This document shows positions 1 to 6,871 of a DNA stretch of 34,310 bases, in pieces. The translations under genes and the position numbers were made by a program. This stretch comes from a virus. The notes beneath the pieces are model-generated. The model was not told the DNA's origin. It did not search any database and saw only the letters and a program-made list of their open reading frames with translations. Numbering within the stretch: the stretch's first letter is position 1; each line of letters opens with the position of its first letter. The stretch spans positions 1 through 34,310 of the IMG/VR virus record IMGVR_UViG_3300008459_000181; one strand, 5' to 3'.

Positions 1-2
1 AG

Positions 3-245
3 GTAAGAAGGGATGCTTTGGCCTTATCAAGATCAAATGCACCTCCAGCCTCTGTCTTGGATACGGAGTTTGATGAATCTGAAGATTCAGATGAATATGA
101 GTCCGATGAAGATAGTCAGTATGGTGAACCAGATATTCCACTCTCAAGGAGCAGTCAGGATTTAAAAGTGGCTAAACTTAAAAGGCTATATAATGAGTCA
201 CCCACCCTGAGAAAAAGTGGAGTCAGTGTTAGGAGAGTGACTTGA
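3..245 (+). CDS. C-terminal part of an unknown acidic protein (gene cut by the window edge)
   Basis: The reading frame is open from the left edge and ends with TGA at 243-245, so this is the 3' end of a gene that begins upstream. A TTG at 18 is only an internal codon and there is no reason to treat it as the start. The visible 80 residues contain a very acidic stretch (DESEDSDEYESDEDSQ) followed by a basic, serine-containing tail ending in RRVT. This is probably a low-complexity, disordered C-terminus. No family is recognised. Its stop codon overlaps the TTG start of the next gene by four bases (TTGA), which suggests translational coupling. Confidence 0.6.
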   Translation, partial: VRRDALALSRSNAPPASVLDTEFDESEDSDEYESDEDSQYGEPDIPLSRSSQDLKVAKLKRLYNESPTLRKSGVSVRRVT

Positions 246-565
246 TAAGGGCCATTGCCAATAAGAGATTAGATTTATCAAATGATGAATTTGAATATTA
301 TAAAATATTATTGGAAAAATATGGAGCTGATTCATTTAGATCTTTGTTTGATACTGACCAAAATGGTATAATCATATCGGTCTCTCCACCATTAGATGGT
401 CAAACACCCATGGCAGTTATATTTTATATGTTAAACGTTATGTTTACCCAAAGAATGCGACTTCTAGATCTAAAGATATCAAAATTTGATGAGCTAGAGA
501 AAAAGGTTGACCAGGTTGCAGGGATGGCTAACCTATTGGAGAGGAGGATGGATGGCAAAAATTAA
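242..565 (+). CDS. Small hypothetical protein, TTG start
   Basis: This 107-residue protein is not recognised. The TTG start at 242 is preferred because AGGAG at 231-235 sits at a good distance, and the TTGA overlap with the previous stop is typical of coupled phage genes. The middle is hydrophobic (around PMAVIFYMLNVMF, residues 57-69). The C-terminal 35 residues look like an amphipathic helix or short coiled coil (LKISKFDELEKKVDQVAG). Its last codons carry the GAGGAGG ribosome binding site of the next gene. By position it may act with the recombination genes just downstream, but nothing in the protein itself shows this. Confidence 0.65.
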   Translation: MIRAIANKRLDLSNDEFEYYKILLEKYGADSFRSLFDTDQNGIIISVSPPLDGQTPMAVIFYMLNVMFTQRMRLLDLKISKFDELEKKVDQVAGMANLLERRMDGKN

Positions 566-1103
566 AGAACTTCTGAGCCTAGAGGGCTTCTCTCCAGAAG
601 AGATTGATCTTTCTCCATTGGAAAAAATAACAGAGATGTTACCATCTAATGGCATTATTGATCTTAATATTGCAGAGCAGGGTCTAATAACAACTCTAGA
701 GGGTCAGAATTTCTGCCAAGAAAAAACTGCCTTACTAGATAGATATATTGGCCTTTTTGAAACAAAGAAAAATAAAGCTTGGTCAAATGCTGCCTTAAAC
801 AAGGCAAAGGATGAAGGGCATAAAACTGCAAAGGATAAAGAATGGTTTGCCCAAGCAGATGATGAGTATATTGAAATATGCAATAAGTTAACGATGGCTA
901 AGGCTACTAAGAAATGGTTTGAGAATAAAGCAAATTATTTTTTTGGATGGCACTACACCTTCAAAACCTTCCTGAGAAGGGATTACCCAATTGAAAAATC
1001 AAGTAATGTAACTTTTGGAGCTTATGATTTTGAAGATAAAGATCTTTCTCTAACTTCAAATTCTAACATAGAAGTTGATTCTGATGATGTAGAGTGGGAA
1101 TAA
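552..1103 (+). CDS. Possible UvsY-like recombination mediator
   Basis: The 183-residue protein is read from ATG 552, which follows GAGGAGG at 541-547. An upstream in-frame TTG at 507 is rejected because it lacks such a site and would add sequence lying inside the preceding gene. The protein is helical and Lys/Glu-rich. Residues about 115-155 (ADDEYIEICNKLTMAKATKK, then a Trp/Phe-rich stretch and FKTFLRRD) have the order of features seen in the C-terminal half of phage T4 UvsY: a helical pair that ends in a short basic Lys-Thr-x-Leu-Arg-Arg element. UvsY loads the recombinase onto DNA coated with single-stranded DNA-binding protein. The next gene encodes such a binding protein, and a RecA-family recombinase lies 3 kb downstream. 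The C-terminus is acidic (SDDVEWE). The similarity is weak and the call rests partly on context. Confidence 0.4.
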   Translation: MAKIKELLSLEGFSPEEIDLSPLEKITEMLPSNGIIDLNIAEQGLITTLEGQNFCQEKTALLDRYIGLFETKKNKAWSNAALNKAKDEGHKTAKDKEWFAQADDEYIEICNKLTMAKATKKWFENKANYFFGWHYTFKTFLRRDYPIEKSSNVTFGAYDFEDKDLSLTSNSNIEVDSDDVEWE

Positions 1104-1186
1104 CCTAACTTCGGATAAAGTCCGCATTGTGCGGCAAATTCCACAATAAAACATTCCACAGTAAAAAATAACATAAGGAGCAAAAA
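1104..1186 (+). promoter_or_regulatory. Structured leader of the single-stranded DNA-binding protein gene
   Basis: The gap holds several mutually exclusive pairings: CGGA 1112-1115 with TCCG 1121-1124, CCGCA 1122-1126 with TGCGG 1130-1134, and ATTGTG 1126-1131 with CACAAT 1142-1147. After these comes an A-rich, apparently unstructured stretch up to AAGGAG (1174-1179) and the ATG at 1187. This layout resembles the T4 gene 32 mRNA leader, where gp32 binds a folded 5' element and then spreads over an unstructured A/U-rich run to block its own translation. Such autoregulation here is inferred, not shown. A promoter may also lie here, but I could not fix a convincing one. Confidence 0.4.
1138..1167 (+). 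repeat. 15-bp tandem direct repeat upstream of the ssDNA-binding protein gene
   Basis: ATTCCACAATAAAAC (1138-1152) is followed immediately by ATTCCACAGTAAAAA (1153-1167), with 13 of 15 positions identical. The repeat occupies the A-rich part of the leader just before the ribosome binding site. It could be a repeated protein-binding element in DNA or mRNA. Confidence 0.6.
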
Positions 1187-1798
1187 ATGGTTTTCGGCGA
1201 AGTAGATTGGAATTCAGCAGATTCTTCAAGTGGCAAGTCTGATTTTATGAAGCTTGAGGAGGGAGAGAATACAGTTAGAATTATGAGTAATCCTATTCAG
1301 TTCTACATCCACTGGTGTAACGGTCCAGACGGAAGCAAGCGTAAGTTTAACAGCCCAATAGATGATGCAGCTATGGTTCGACGTTTGGAGGACTCTGGTT
1401 TTAAGCGTACAGCCAGATGGTTCATCAAGGTACTTGATCGTCGTGACAATCAGTTCAAGGCATTAGAGATTGGTCCACAGGTCTTTAACGGCATCAAGTC
1501 TCTCTACACCAATAAGAGATGGGGAAAGGTAACTGGTTATGACATTACTATTACTAGGGCCCCAAAGGGAACTCAGCCACTATACAGCGTTACACCAAAT
1601 CCACATGAGCCTCTTCCAAGTGATCTGAAGACTAAGTTCCAAGACTTTAACGACAGAATCAATCTAGAGAAGATTATTGCACCAGCAGCTTCATCTGAGA
1701 TTTCAGAATACATGAGATGGACTGATGCAAAGACTGCCACCAAGCAGGCTCCAGCCAAGGCAAAGGGTGATGATTTTGACTTTGAATTTGAAGAATAA
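1187..1798 (+). CDS. Single-stranded DNA-binding protein, T4 gp32-like
   Basis: The protein of 203 residues is expected to coat single-stranded DNA during replication and recombination. Features consistent with gp32-like phage proteins are an N-terminal segment leading to KLEEGENTVRIMSNP (about 23-37), a central OB-fold-like region rich in basic and aromatic residues (RRLEDSGFKRTARWFIKVLDRR, then YTNKRWGKVTGYDITITRAP), an Ala/Lys linker, and a strongly acidic tail ending DDFDFEFEE. In gp32 such a tail recruits partner proteins. I do not see the gp32 Cys/His zinc site, so this is the shorter, zinc-free type. Codons end in C more often than in neighbouring genes, fitting high expression. It has its own structured leader and is followed by a strong terminator, so it can be made as a separate abundant message. 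Confidence 0.75.
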   Translation: MVFGEVDWNSADSSSGKSDFMKLEEGENTVRIMSNPIQFYIHWCNGPDGSKRKFNSPIDDAAMVRRLEDSGFKRTARWFIKVLDRRDNQFKALEIGPQVFNGIKSLYTNKRWGKVTGYDITITRAPKGTQPLYSVTPNPHEPLPSDLKTKFQDFNDRINLEKIIAPAASSEISEYMRWTDAKTATKQAPAKAKGDDFDFEFEE

Positions 1799-1819
1799 AA
1801 TTTCACTTTAGGGTGAAAC

Positions 1820-1857
1820 AAACCCCTGCATGGAGTAAAATTCATGCAGGGGTTTTT
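1820..1857 (+). terminator. Intrinsic terminator after the ssDNA-binding protein gene; its stem also contains the next ribosome binding site
   Basis: A perfect 13-bp stem pairs AAACCCCTGCATG (1820-1832) with CATGCAGGGGTTT (1843-1855) around a 10-base loop, with a short T run at its 3' edge (1853-1857). A smaller hairpin, TTTCAC 1801-1806 with GTGAAA 1813-1818, stands just before it. The right arm holds AGGGG (1848-1852), five bases before the ATG of the resolvase gene at 1858, so the same structure would hide that start site when folded. Confidence 0.85.
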
Positions 1858-2409
1858 ATGTATAAAACATTATCTTTAGATATTTCATCCACGACTATTG
1901 GCTGGGCCTTGATTGGCAACTCTGATGACAAAATTACTATCATAGAGCATGGTCACCTAAAGCCTGTTAAATCTGATTTATCTCTTGCAAATAGGGCTTT
2001 AAGATCTCAAGTTTTAATTAAAAATTTAATTAAAAAATATAATCCAGATAAAATTGCAATAGAGGATTATGTTACCAAGTTCTCTAGAGGAAAAAGTACA
2101 GCAAGAACAATTGTAGTTTTATCTGTTTTTAACGAAGCCATGAGCATGGCCTGTATAGAAGAAAAGAAAGTTGATCCAGATAAAATAGCGGTTATAAGTA
2201 TTAGAAGTTTACTTTCAAAATCTTTTGATCAAAAAATATCTTCAAAAGAAGAGTGTTTTGATTTCATCAAAACCATTCCATCATTTTCTGTTAAATATAA
2301 TAAGAACCAACAAGTAAAAAAAGAAACTTTTGACGAAGCAGATGCTGTAGCTGTGGGTATCTCTTCTATTATTAGGAGTAATAATGGCAAAAAATTTATC
2401 TTACAATAA
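1858..2409 (+). CDS. RuvC-like Holliday junction resolvase / crossover junction endonuclease
   Basis: The protein of 183 residues is predicted to cut branched DNA (Holliday junctions or replication/packaging intermediates). The RuvC-type RNase H fold is shown by an N-terminal strand with the first acidic residue (LSLDISSTTIGWALI, D8), a second strand with an acidic residue (KIAIEDYV, E69), and a C-terminal helix with two acids (TFDEADAVAVG, D159 and D162). These would form the metal-binding active site. The length is near that of bacterial RuvC. ATG 1858 is chosen over GTG 1813 because the latter would translate the terminator hairpin. Its last 26 bases overlap the chaperonin gene, so the two are likely co-translated. 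Confidence 0.8.
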   Translation: MYKTLSLDISSTTIGWALIGNSDDKITIIEHGHLKPVKSDLSLANRALRSQVLIKNLIKKYNPDKIAIEDYVTKFSRGKSTARTIVVLSVFNEAMSMACIEEKKVDPDKIAVISIRSLLSKSFDQKISSKEECFDFIKTIPSFSVKYNKNQQVKKETFDEADAVAVGISSIIRSNNGKKFILQ

Positions 2410-4030
2410 AGAAGCTAGAGCAAAGTTGCAAGCAGGAGTTGATAAGCTTGCAAAGACTGTTGCAGTAACGATGGGGCCTCAGGGAAAAAATGTTATTCTA
2501 CAAAAATTTGTAGGAAATCCAGTCATAACCAAGGACGGAGTCTCTGTGGCTAGAGAGATTGTTCTGTCAGATCCTATAGAAAATCTAGCCTGTCAGCTTG
2601 TCAAGGAAGCCGCCGGAAGGACTGCTGATATGGCAGGTGATGGCACTACTACTGCTACCGTTTTGACTCATGAAATCTTTTCTAGAGGTAATGAGCTGAT
2701 AAGCGAGAATTACAACCCACTTCATCTAAAGAGAGGTCTAGAGTGGGCAAGAGATCAGGTAATTGAGGGTTTAAATAAAATTGCAACACCAATTACAGAT
2801 TTTAATTCTTTAAAAAATATTGCTACAATTTCCTCAAATAATGACCAAGAAATGGGCGGACTAATTGCAGAAGCATTTGAAAAAGTTGGGTTTACTGGAA
2901 CGGTAACTGCAGAGGCTTGCCCAGGAAATACATCTTATGTAAGAGTTACAGATGGAATAGAATATAAGAAAGGCTATATCACATCAAACTTTATTGTAGA
3001 TGGTGGATCTGATATTGTATTGCAAAACTGTGCAATTATAATTACAACTCAAGAAATTACCTCATTAACTAGTGGTTGGATCAATATTTTAAATGAGCTA
3101 AGTGAATCACAAACTCCAATACTGTTAATTTGCAAGTCCTTAAAGCAAGAAGCTTTGGCAACTTTAGTTGCCAATAATAAAATTGGAAGGCTAAAATGTG
3201 TTGCAACAGAGCTTCCACCATATGCTAGAAATAATTCTGAATGGTTGGATGATCTCTCCATTCTTTTGGGAACCAAAATTGTTGGATCAGAATTTGGATT
3301 AGAGCCACAGGACTTAAAGAAATCAGATTTAGGATTTGCAAAAAGAGTTACAGTTGGAAAGTATGATACAAAAATTTTAGAGAGCAAGAAAAATACAGAA
3401 AGATTAGATTCTAAAATGGCAATTTACAAGGAAGATATTCAGAAGCTGTTAGGAGATACTGACAGGCTTGATATTAAGAAAAGAATGGAATACTTAACTA
3501 ATAAGGCCGCTGTTATTGTGGTTGGATACAACACAGAGCTAGAGCTAAGGGAGAAGGGTGATAGGCTAGACGATGCCCTTGGAGCCACTAGGGCCGCTAT
3601 AGAGGAGGGGTACGTCCCAGGTGGTGGTTTTGCACTATACCGTGCCGCTGAAATGGTGGACTTGAAAAAAGCTCCACACGAAATAAGGGAGGCCGCACAG
3701 GTTCTCCTAGAATCTTGCTCTAGACCTTTGAAGCAAATTGTAACCAATGCTTTTTGTGATCCAGAAGATATCATACAAGAAGCATCAGAATACCGAGGTA
3801 CACTAATTGGGTTTAATGCTTCTAATTGTGAGTGGGAGGATTTAGTTGCGGCTGGAGTTATAGATCCTAAAAAAGTTACAAGAACAGCACTAGAAAACTC
3901 GACAAGCATTGCCCTCCTGCTTATAAATACTGAAGCGGTTGTTTCCGATGAACCAGAGAAACCATCTGGTTGGCAACCACCAGCAGGGTGGAGACCACCT
4001 GAGTCTTCAAACTTAAATCATAAATATTAG
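2384..4030 (+). CDS. groEL: GroEL-type 60-kDa chaperonin
   Basis: The 548-residue protein is as long as E. coli GroEL. It would form a ring-shaped ATP-driven folding chamber for phage or host proteins in the cytoplasm. Equatorial signatures are present: VTMGPQGKNV (28-37), ITKDGVSVARE with D51 (E. coli Asp52), AGDGTTTATVL with D86 (Asp87), and DDALGATRAAIEEG with D397 (Asp398, needed for ATP hydrolysis) followed by VPGGG. The apical domain keeps QEALATLVANN. The start is fixed by AGGAG (2373-2377) before ATG 2384. The usual C-terminal Gly-Gly-Met repeats are replaced by a Trp/Pro tail (PSGWQPPAGWRPPE). No groES is visible in the window, so it may use host GroES or work alone, as proposed for some jumbo-phage chaperonins. 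Confidence 0.95.
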   Translation: MAKNLSYNKEARAKLQAGVDKLAKTVAVTMGPQGKNVILQKFVGNPVITKDGVSVAREIVLSDPIENLACQLVKEAAGRTADMAGDGTTTATVLTHEIFSRGNELISENYNPLHLKRGLEWARDQVIEGLNKIATPITDFNSLKNIATISSNNDQEMGGLIAEAFEKVGFTGTVTAEACPGNTSYVRVTDGIEYKKGYITSNFIVDGGSDIVLQNCAIIITTQEITSLTSGWINILNELSESQTPILLICKSLKQEALATLVANNKIGRLKCVATELPPYARNNSEWLDDLSILLGTKIVGSEFGLEPQDLKKSDLGFAKRVTVGKYDTKILESKKNTERLDSKMAIYKEDIQKLLGDTDRLDIKKRMEYLTNKAAVIVVGYNTELELREKGDRLDDALGATRAAIEEGYVPGGGFALYRAAEMVDLKKAPHEIREAAQVLLESCSRPLKQIVTNAFCDPEDIIQEASEYRGTLIGFNASNCEWEDLVAAGVIDPKKVTRTALENSTSIALLLINTEAVVSDEPEKPSGWQPPAGWRPPESSNLNHKY

Positions 4031-4038
4031 GAGATAAA

Positions 4039-5244
4039 ATGGCAAAAGCTGAAGAGAAATTGATGTCAGAAACAGAGGCATGGAAACAACTAGAAGAGCT
4101 ATTTGGATCAGACTCAGTTGTGAGACCAGATGAAGTAATCAAGACCGATATAATCAGATCAACAACCCCAGCCTTAGATAGAGCACTAGGTGTTGGTGGT
4201 TGGCCTCGCGGAAGACTGATTCAGTTGGCTGGAGCACCTAGCTCTGGAAAGACTCTTCTTGCCCTACTTGCCATTGCCGAATGGCAGTCAGAGCATCCAG
4301 ATAATTGTGCGGCATTCTTAGACGCAGAGTTTACCTATAGCGCTGAGTGGGCTGCAAAATTTGGTGTTGATAACGATAGAATTTATCTAATCAAGAGTAA
4401 TGAAGCTGCCAAGATTTTTGGAGGATTAGTTGGAAGGGTAAAAAAGAATGCTGTTACTGGAAAGCTGACAAAAATTCCTGGACTTTTTGATATGATTTCT
4501 TCTGGTCAAACTATTTCTTATACTCACCCAGAAACCAAAAAGAAGGTAAATTTAAATTGTGGAAGAATGGGCGTAATAGTTCTAGATTCAATTGCGAATC
4601 TTCAGGTTCCACAAGAAGTTGAGGCAGAGGTTGGAAAGTCTCTTATGGCGGCGGTAGCTAGATTTCTAACTGTTGAGCTAAAGAAGCTAACACCTGGAAT
4701 TGCAAAGGCTAATGTAGCCATGATTGGAATTAACCAGGTTAGAGTTAATCCTGGTCAAATGTTTGGAAACCCAGAGGATACACCAGGCGGTAAAGCACTC
4801 AAACACGCCTGCTCCATCATGGTAGAGGTTGGTCCTATGTCTGGTGCTGATAATCTTATTTTAGACTCTAGAGAGGAAAAGCAGGGTCATAAAATTAGAG
4901 CAAAAATAACTAAGAATAAATTAGCTGCACCCTTCAAGGTTGCTGAATTCTTTGTTGATTTTAGATCAGGTGTTGTAAGAAAGGGTGAAGAGCTATTAGA
5001 GTTAGGCGTAAAACTTGCTATGTTTGAGAGGCCAAACAATAGAAGTTACATTATAAATGGTGAAAAACTTAGCTCTAGAGATTCTGCAATCGAATATTGT
5101 GATAAAAATAAAGATTTAATTGAGGCATCAATTAGAGACTATTACCTATCTGGGGCAGACTCCTCCTCTGATATGTCAGAGGCCGTAGAGCAAGGAGATA
5201 CAGATAATCCATTTGATGACGAAATAGAGGGAGAAATTGTATGA
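4039..5244 (+). CDS. RecA/UvsX-family recombinase
   Basis: This is a 401-residue strand-exchange ATPase for phage recombination, repair and recombination-dependent replication. Walker A is GAPSSGKT (65-72). The catalytic acid segment is FLDAEFTY (E97, like E96 of RecA FIDAEHALD). Walker B is VIVLDSIANL, around residue 185. The DNA-binding loop and allosteric region appear as NQVRVNPGQMFGNPEDTPGG, then KALKHACSI. The C-terminal tail is highly acidic (DTDNPFDDEIEGEIV), as in RecA and many SSB-interacting proteins. ATTAGGAGATAAAATG sets the start. It overlaps the next gene by ATGA at 5241-5244. Partner proteins nearby are the candidate mediator, the ssDNA-binding protein and the resolvase. Confidence 0.9.
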   Translation: MAKAEEKLMSETEAWKQLEELFGSDSVVRPDEVIKTDIIRSTTPALDRALGVGGWPRGRLIQLAGAPSSGKTLLALLAIAEWQSEHPDNCAAFLDAEFTYSAEWAAKFGVDNDRIYLIKSNEAAKIFGGLVGRVKKNAVTGKLTKIPGLFDMISSGQTISYTHPETKKKVNLNCGRMGVIVLDSIANLQVPQEVEAEVGKSLMAAVARFLTVELKKLTPGIAKANVAMIGINQVRVNPGQMFGNPEDTPGGKALKHACSIMVEVGPMSGADNLILDSREEKQGHKIRAKITKNKLAAPFKVAEFFVDFRSGVVRKGEELLELGVKLAMFERPNNRSYIINGEKLSSRDSAIEYCDKNKDLIEASIRDYYLSGADSSSDMSEAVEQGDTDNPFDDEIEGEIV

Positions 5245-5603
5245 TACTAAGATGTAACCCAGGGTGTAAACTCAGCGATGGCACAACAGATGGATCATTA
5301 GACTTGGAGACAAATGAGGCCGTCTGTAATACATGTGGTGAAAATTTAAAAGGAATTTCTAGTTTTGCAAAAATTTCCATGAAAAACATAGGAGATGTAA
5401 AAAAGACTAATAAAAAGAAAGCCTTTGTTTTTCCTTGCAAAACATGTAATAAAAATGTAGAAGCAGAGGTGACTGCTGGAAAAGTTTCTGGAAAGGGCTG
5501 TAGCCATGGAGGATGTTTAATCAACATTACTGAATTTATGGTTAAAATGATCCAAGAAAATCAAGGCTCTGATTTTGAGGGAAATAAAGTAAATGCAGAA
5601 TAA
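5241..5603 (+). CDS. Double zinc-ribbon protein, possible separate zinc module of the primase
   Basis: This 120-residue protein has two cysteine clusters. The first is C5-x3-C9, then C29-x2-C32 (19 residues between pairs). The second is C66-x2-C69, then C87, H89 and C92. The spacing of the first resembles a DnaG/CHC2-type or ribbon zinc domain. It overlaps the recombinase gene by ATGA at its start and the primase gene by 11 bases at its end. The primase lacks the zinc-binding domain normally fused to its N-terminus, so this protein may supply DNA template recognition in trans. That role is inferred from position and cysteines only. A general DNA- or protein-binding zinc ribbon is the alternative. 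Confidence 0.6.
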   Translation: MILRCNPGCKLSDGTTDGSLDLETNEAVCNTCGENLKGISSFAKISMKNIGDVKKTNKKKAFVFPCKTCNKNVEAEVTAGKVSGKGCSHGGCLINITEFMVKMIQENQGSDFEGNKVNAE

Positions 5604-6357
5604 AGAACCTGAAATTTCTAAGCTAGTAGATATTTGTCATTCTAATTTAGAAAATTCAGAAAAATGCTTTTCATATTTAAGAAAAAATAGAAGGCTAAGT
5701 CTTGAGTTAATTAAGAAGTATAGGCTAGGATATTTTCCTCAAAATATCTCAAAACTAATTCAACATGTTGATGAAGAAGCTCTGATTAATACTAATATTA
5801 TTTCTAGCTACAAAAGCAGTGATTTTGCAAATTATTTCTATTTAGTTATTCCACTAATAAATGAGTATGGAGATTCTGTTGGAATTAGCGGAAGAGCACT
5901 GGTTAATGACGAAGAAAGGTCTTATCTTGGAATTCCAAAATATAAAAATTCTTCTTTTAAAAAAGCAAATTTTTTATTTGGATTAAATTTTTCTAAAGAA
6001 AAAATATTAAATTCTAATAATGTTTATGTAGTTGAAGGTTACTTTGATCAAATTGCAATGACACAAAGAGGTCTTGATAATTCTGTAGCTATTTGTGGAA
6101 CTGCCTTCTCTCAGTATCATTTTTATAAATTATCAAAATACTGTGATAAAATTACTTTTATATTAGACTCAGACGAAGCTGGTCAGAAATCTGCAGAGCG
6201 TATATATTCAAAATTTTTAAACAAAGGTATAAAATTAAGATTTTTAAAAATTCCAAAACCATTCAAAGATGTTGATGAATACTTTGCTGACCCATCTAAA
6301 AATAAATCTTCGTTTTTAAAAGAATTTAAACAAATTATTCCAGAGGATTGGGGATGA
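5593..6357 (+). CDS. DnaG-type primase core (TOPRIM) without zinc domain
   Basis: The protein of 254 residues is predicted to synthesise RNA primers for lagging-strand synthesis. Residues 24-135 match the DnaG catalytic N-subdomain in order: YLRKNRRLSLELIKKYRLGY, a middle FYLVIPLINEYGDSVGISGR, then SYLGIPKYKNSSFKKANFLF. The TOPRIM part follows: VYVVEGYFDQIAM with E148, a GTAFS segment (169-173), FILDSDEAGQKSAERI with D192 and D194, and FKDVDEYF. DnaG normally has about 580 residues. Both the N-terminal zinc domain and the C-terminal helicase-binding domain are absent. It is downstream of, and overlaps, a zinc-ribbon gene, suggesting a split primase. The stop overlaps the next start as ATGA. 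Confidence 0.85.
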   Translation: MQNKEPEISKLVDICHSNLENSEKCFSYLRKNRRLSLELIKKYRLGYFPQNISKLIQHVDEEALINTNIISSYKSSDFANYFYLVIPLINEYGDSVGISGRALVNDEERSYLGIPKYKNSSFKKANFLFGLNFSKEKILNSNNVYVVEGYFDQIAMTQRGLDNSVAICGTAFSQYHFYKLSKYCDKITFILDSDEAGQKSAERIYSKFLNKGIKLRFLKIPKPFKDVDEYFADPSKNKSSFLKEFKQIIPEDWG

Positions 6358-6818
6358 AAAAAAAGAGCAAATCATATCAATATAAAATAGTCGAAGTTTC
6401 ATTTGACTATTCTAAGCTATCAAACTTTTCAGAAAATAGAGGAATTGGATCAATTCTTGCTGAAAATGCTTATAGCGATAAAATGTGTGATCTTAGAGAA
6501 AAGCTTTTAGAGGAACTCTACGAAGTTATTCATGGAAATGTCTTAACAGAACATCAGAAGAAAATACTCTTTATGAGACTAATGGGAAAGACTCAAAATG
6601 AGATTGCAACGCACTTAGGAATTACACAATCTGCTGTTCACAAGGCTATGCATGGAAATATTGATTATAAAAATCAGAAAAAAAGATATGGTGGTATAGT
6701 CAAGAAGCTAAAAAAAATATGCCTCAATGAACCAAAGATAAAAGATATTTTAGATGAAATGTCTAAGTCAAATAATTTAATAGATGATTCTCCTACTAAT
6801 TTCTTTGCAGAATTCTAA
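6354..6818 (+). CDS. Sigma region 4-like helix-turn-helix protein, possible late transcription regulator
   Basis: The protein has 154 residues. ATG 6354 is chosen for its ATGA overlap with the primase stop and the purine-rich GAGGATTGGGG before it. A TTG at 6348 is less likely. Residues 64-102 (LTEHQKKILFMRLMGKTQNE, IATHLGITQSAVHKAMHGN) fit a sigma-70 region 4 or LuxR-like helix-turn-helix: a helix after LT.HQ, then N-E-I-A-x-x-L-G-I-T-Q-S-A-V as the turn and recognition helix. The N-terminus is basic and the C-terminus helical. No region 2 for melting -10 DNA is visible, so a full sigma factor is unlikely. It is the last gene before the virion module, which would suit a late-gene activator. 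This role is inferred. Confidence 0.65.
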   Translation: MKKKSKSYQYKIVEVSFDYSKLSNFSENRGIGSILAENAYSDKMCDLREKLLEELYEVIHGNVLTEHQKKILFMRLMGKTQNEIATHLGITQSAVHKAMHGNIDYKNQKKRYGGIVKKLKKICLNEPKIKDILDEMSKSNNLIDDSPTNFFAEF

Positions 6819-6871
6819 ATATTGAAAAAAATTATCTATTAATAAAAAGAAACATTCTTGGAGATTCAAAG

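Noticed and set aside
507-551. TTG start 45 bases upstream of the UvsY-like gene
   Set aside because: ATG 552 has GAGGAGG at the right distance; the extension lies inside the preceding gene and has no ribosome binding site.
1573-1845. Antisense open frame of 90 codons over the ssDNA-binding protein gene
   Set aside because: It mirrors a strongly supported + strand gene, has no ribosome binding site and encodes low-complexity sequence.
3439-3909. Antisense open frame of 156 codons over groEL
   Set aside because: groEL is unambiguous on the + strand; the reverse frame is Ser/Ala/Ile-rich shadow sequence without a start signal.
3922-3930. TATAAATA matches to the T4 late promoter, inside groEL and near 15297 in the terminase gene
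   Set aside because: They lie within coding sequence in an A/T-rich genome and not before likely late genes, so they are expected by chance.
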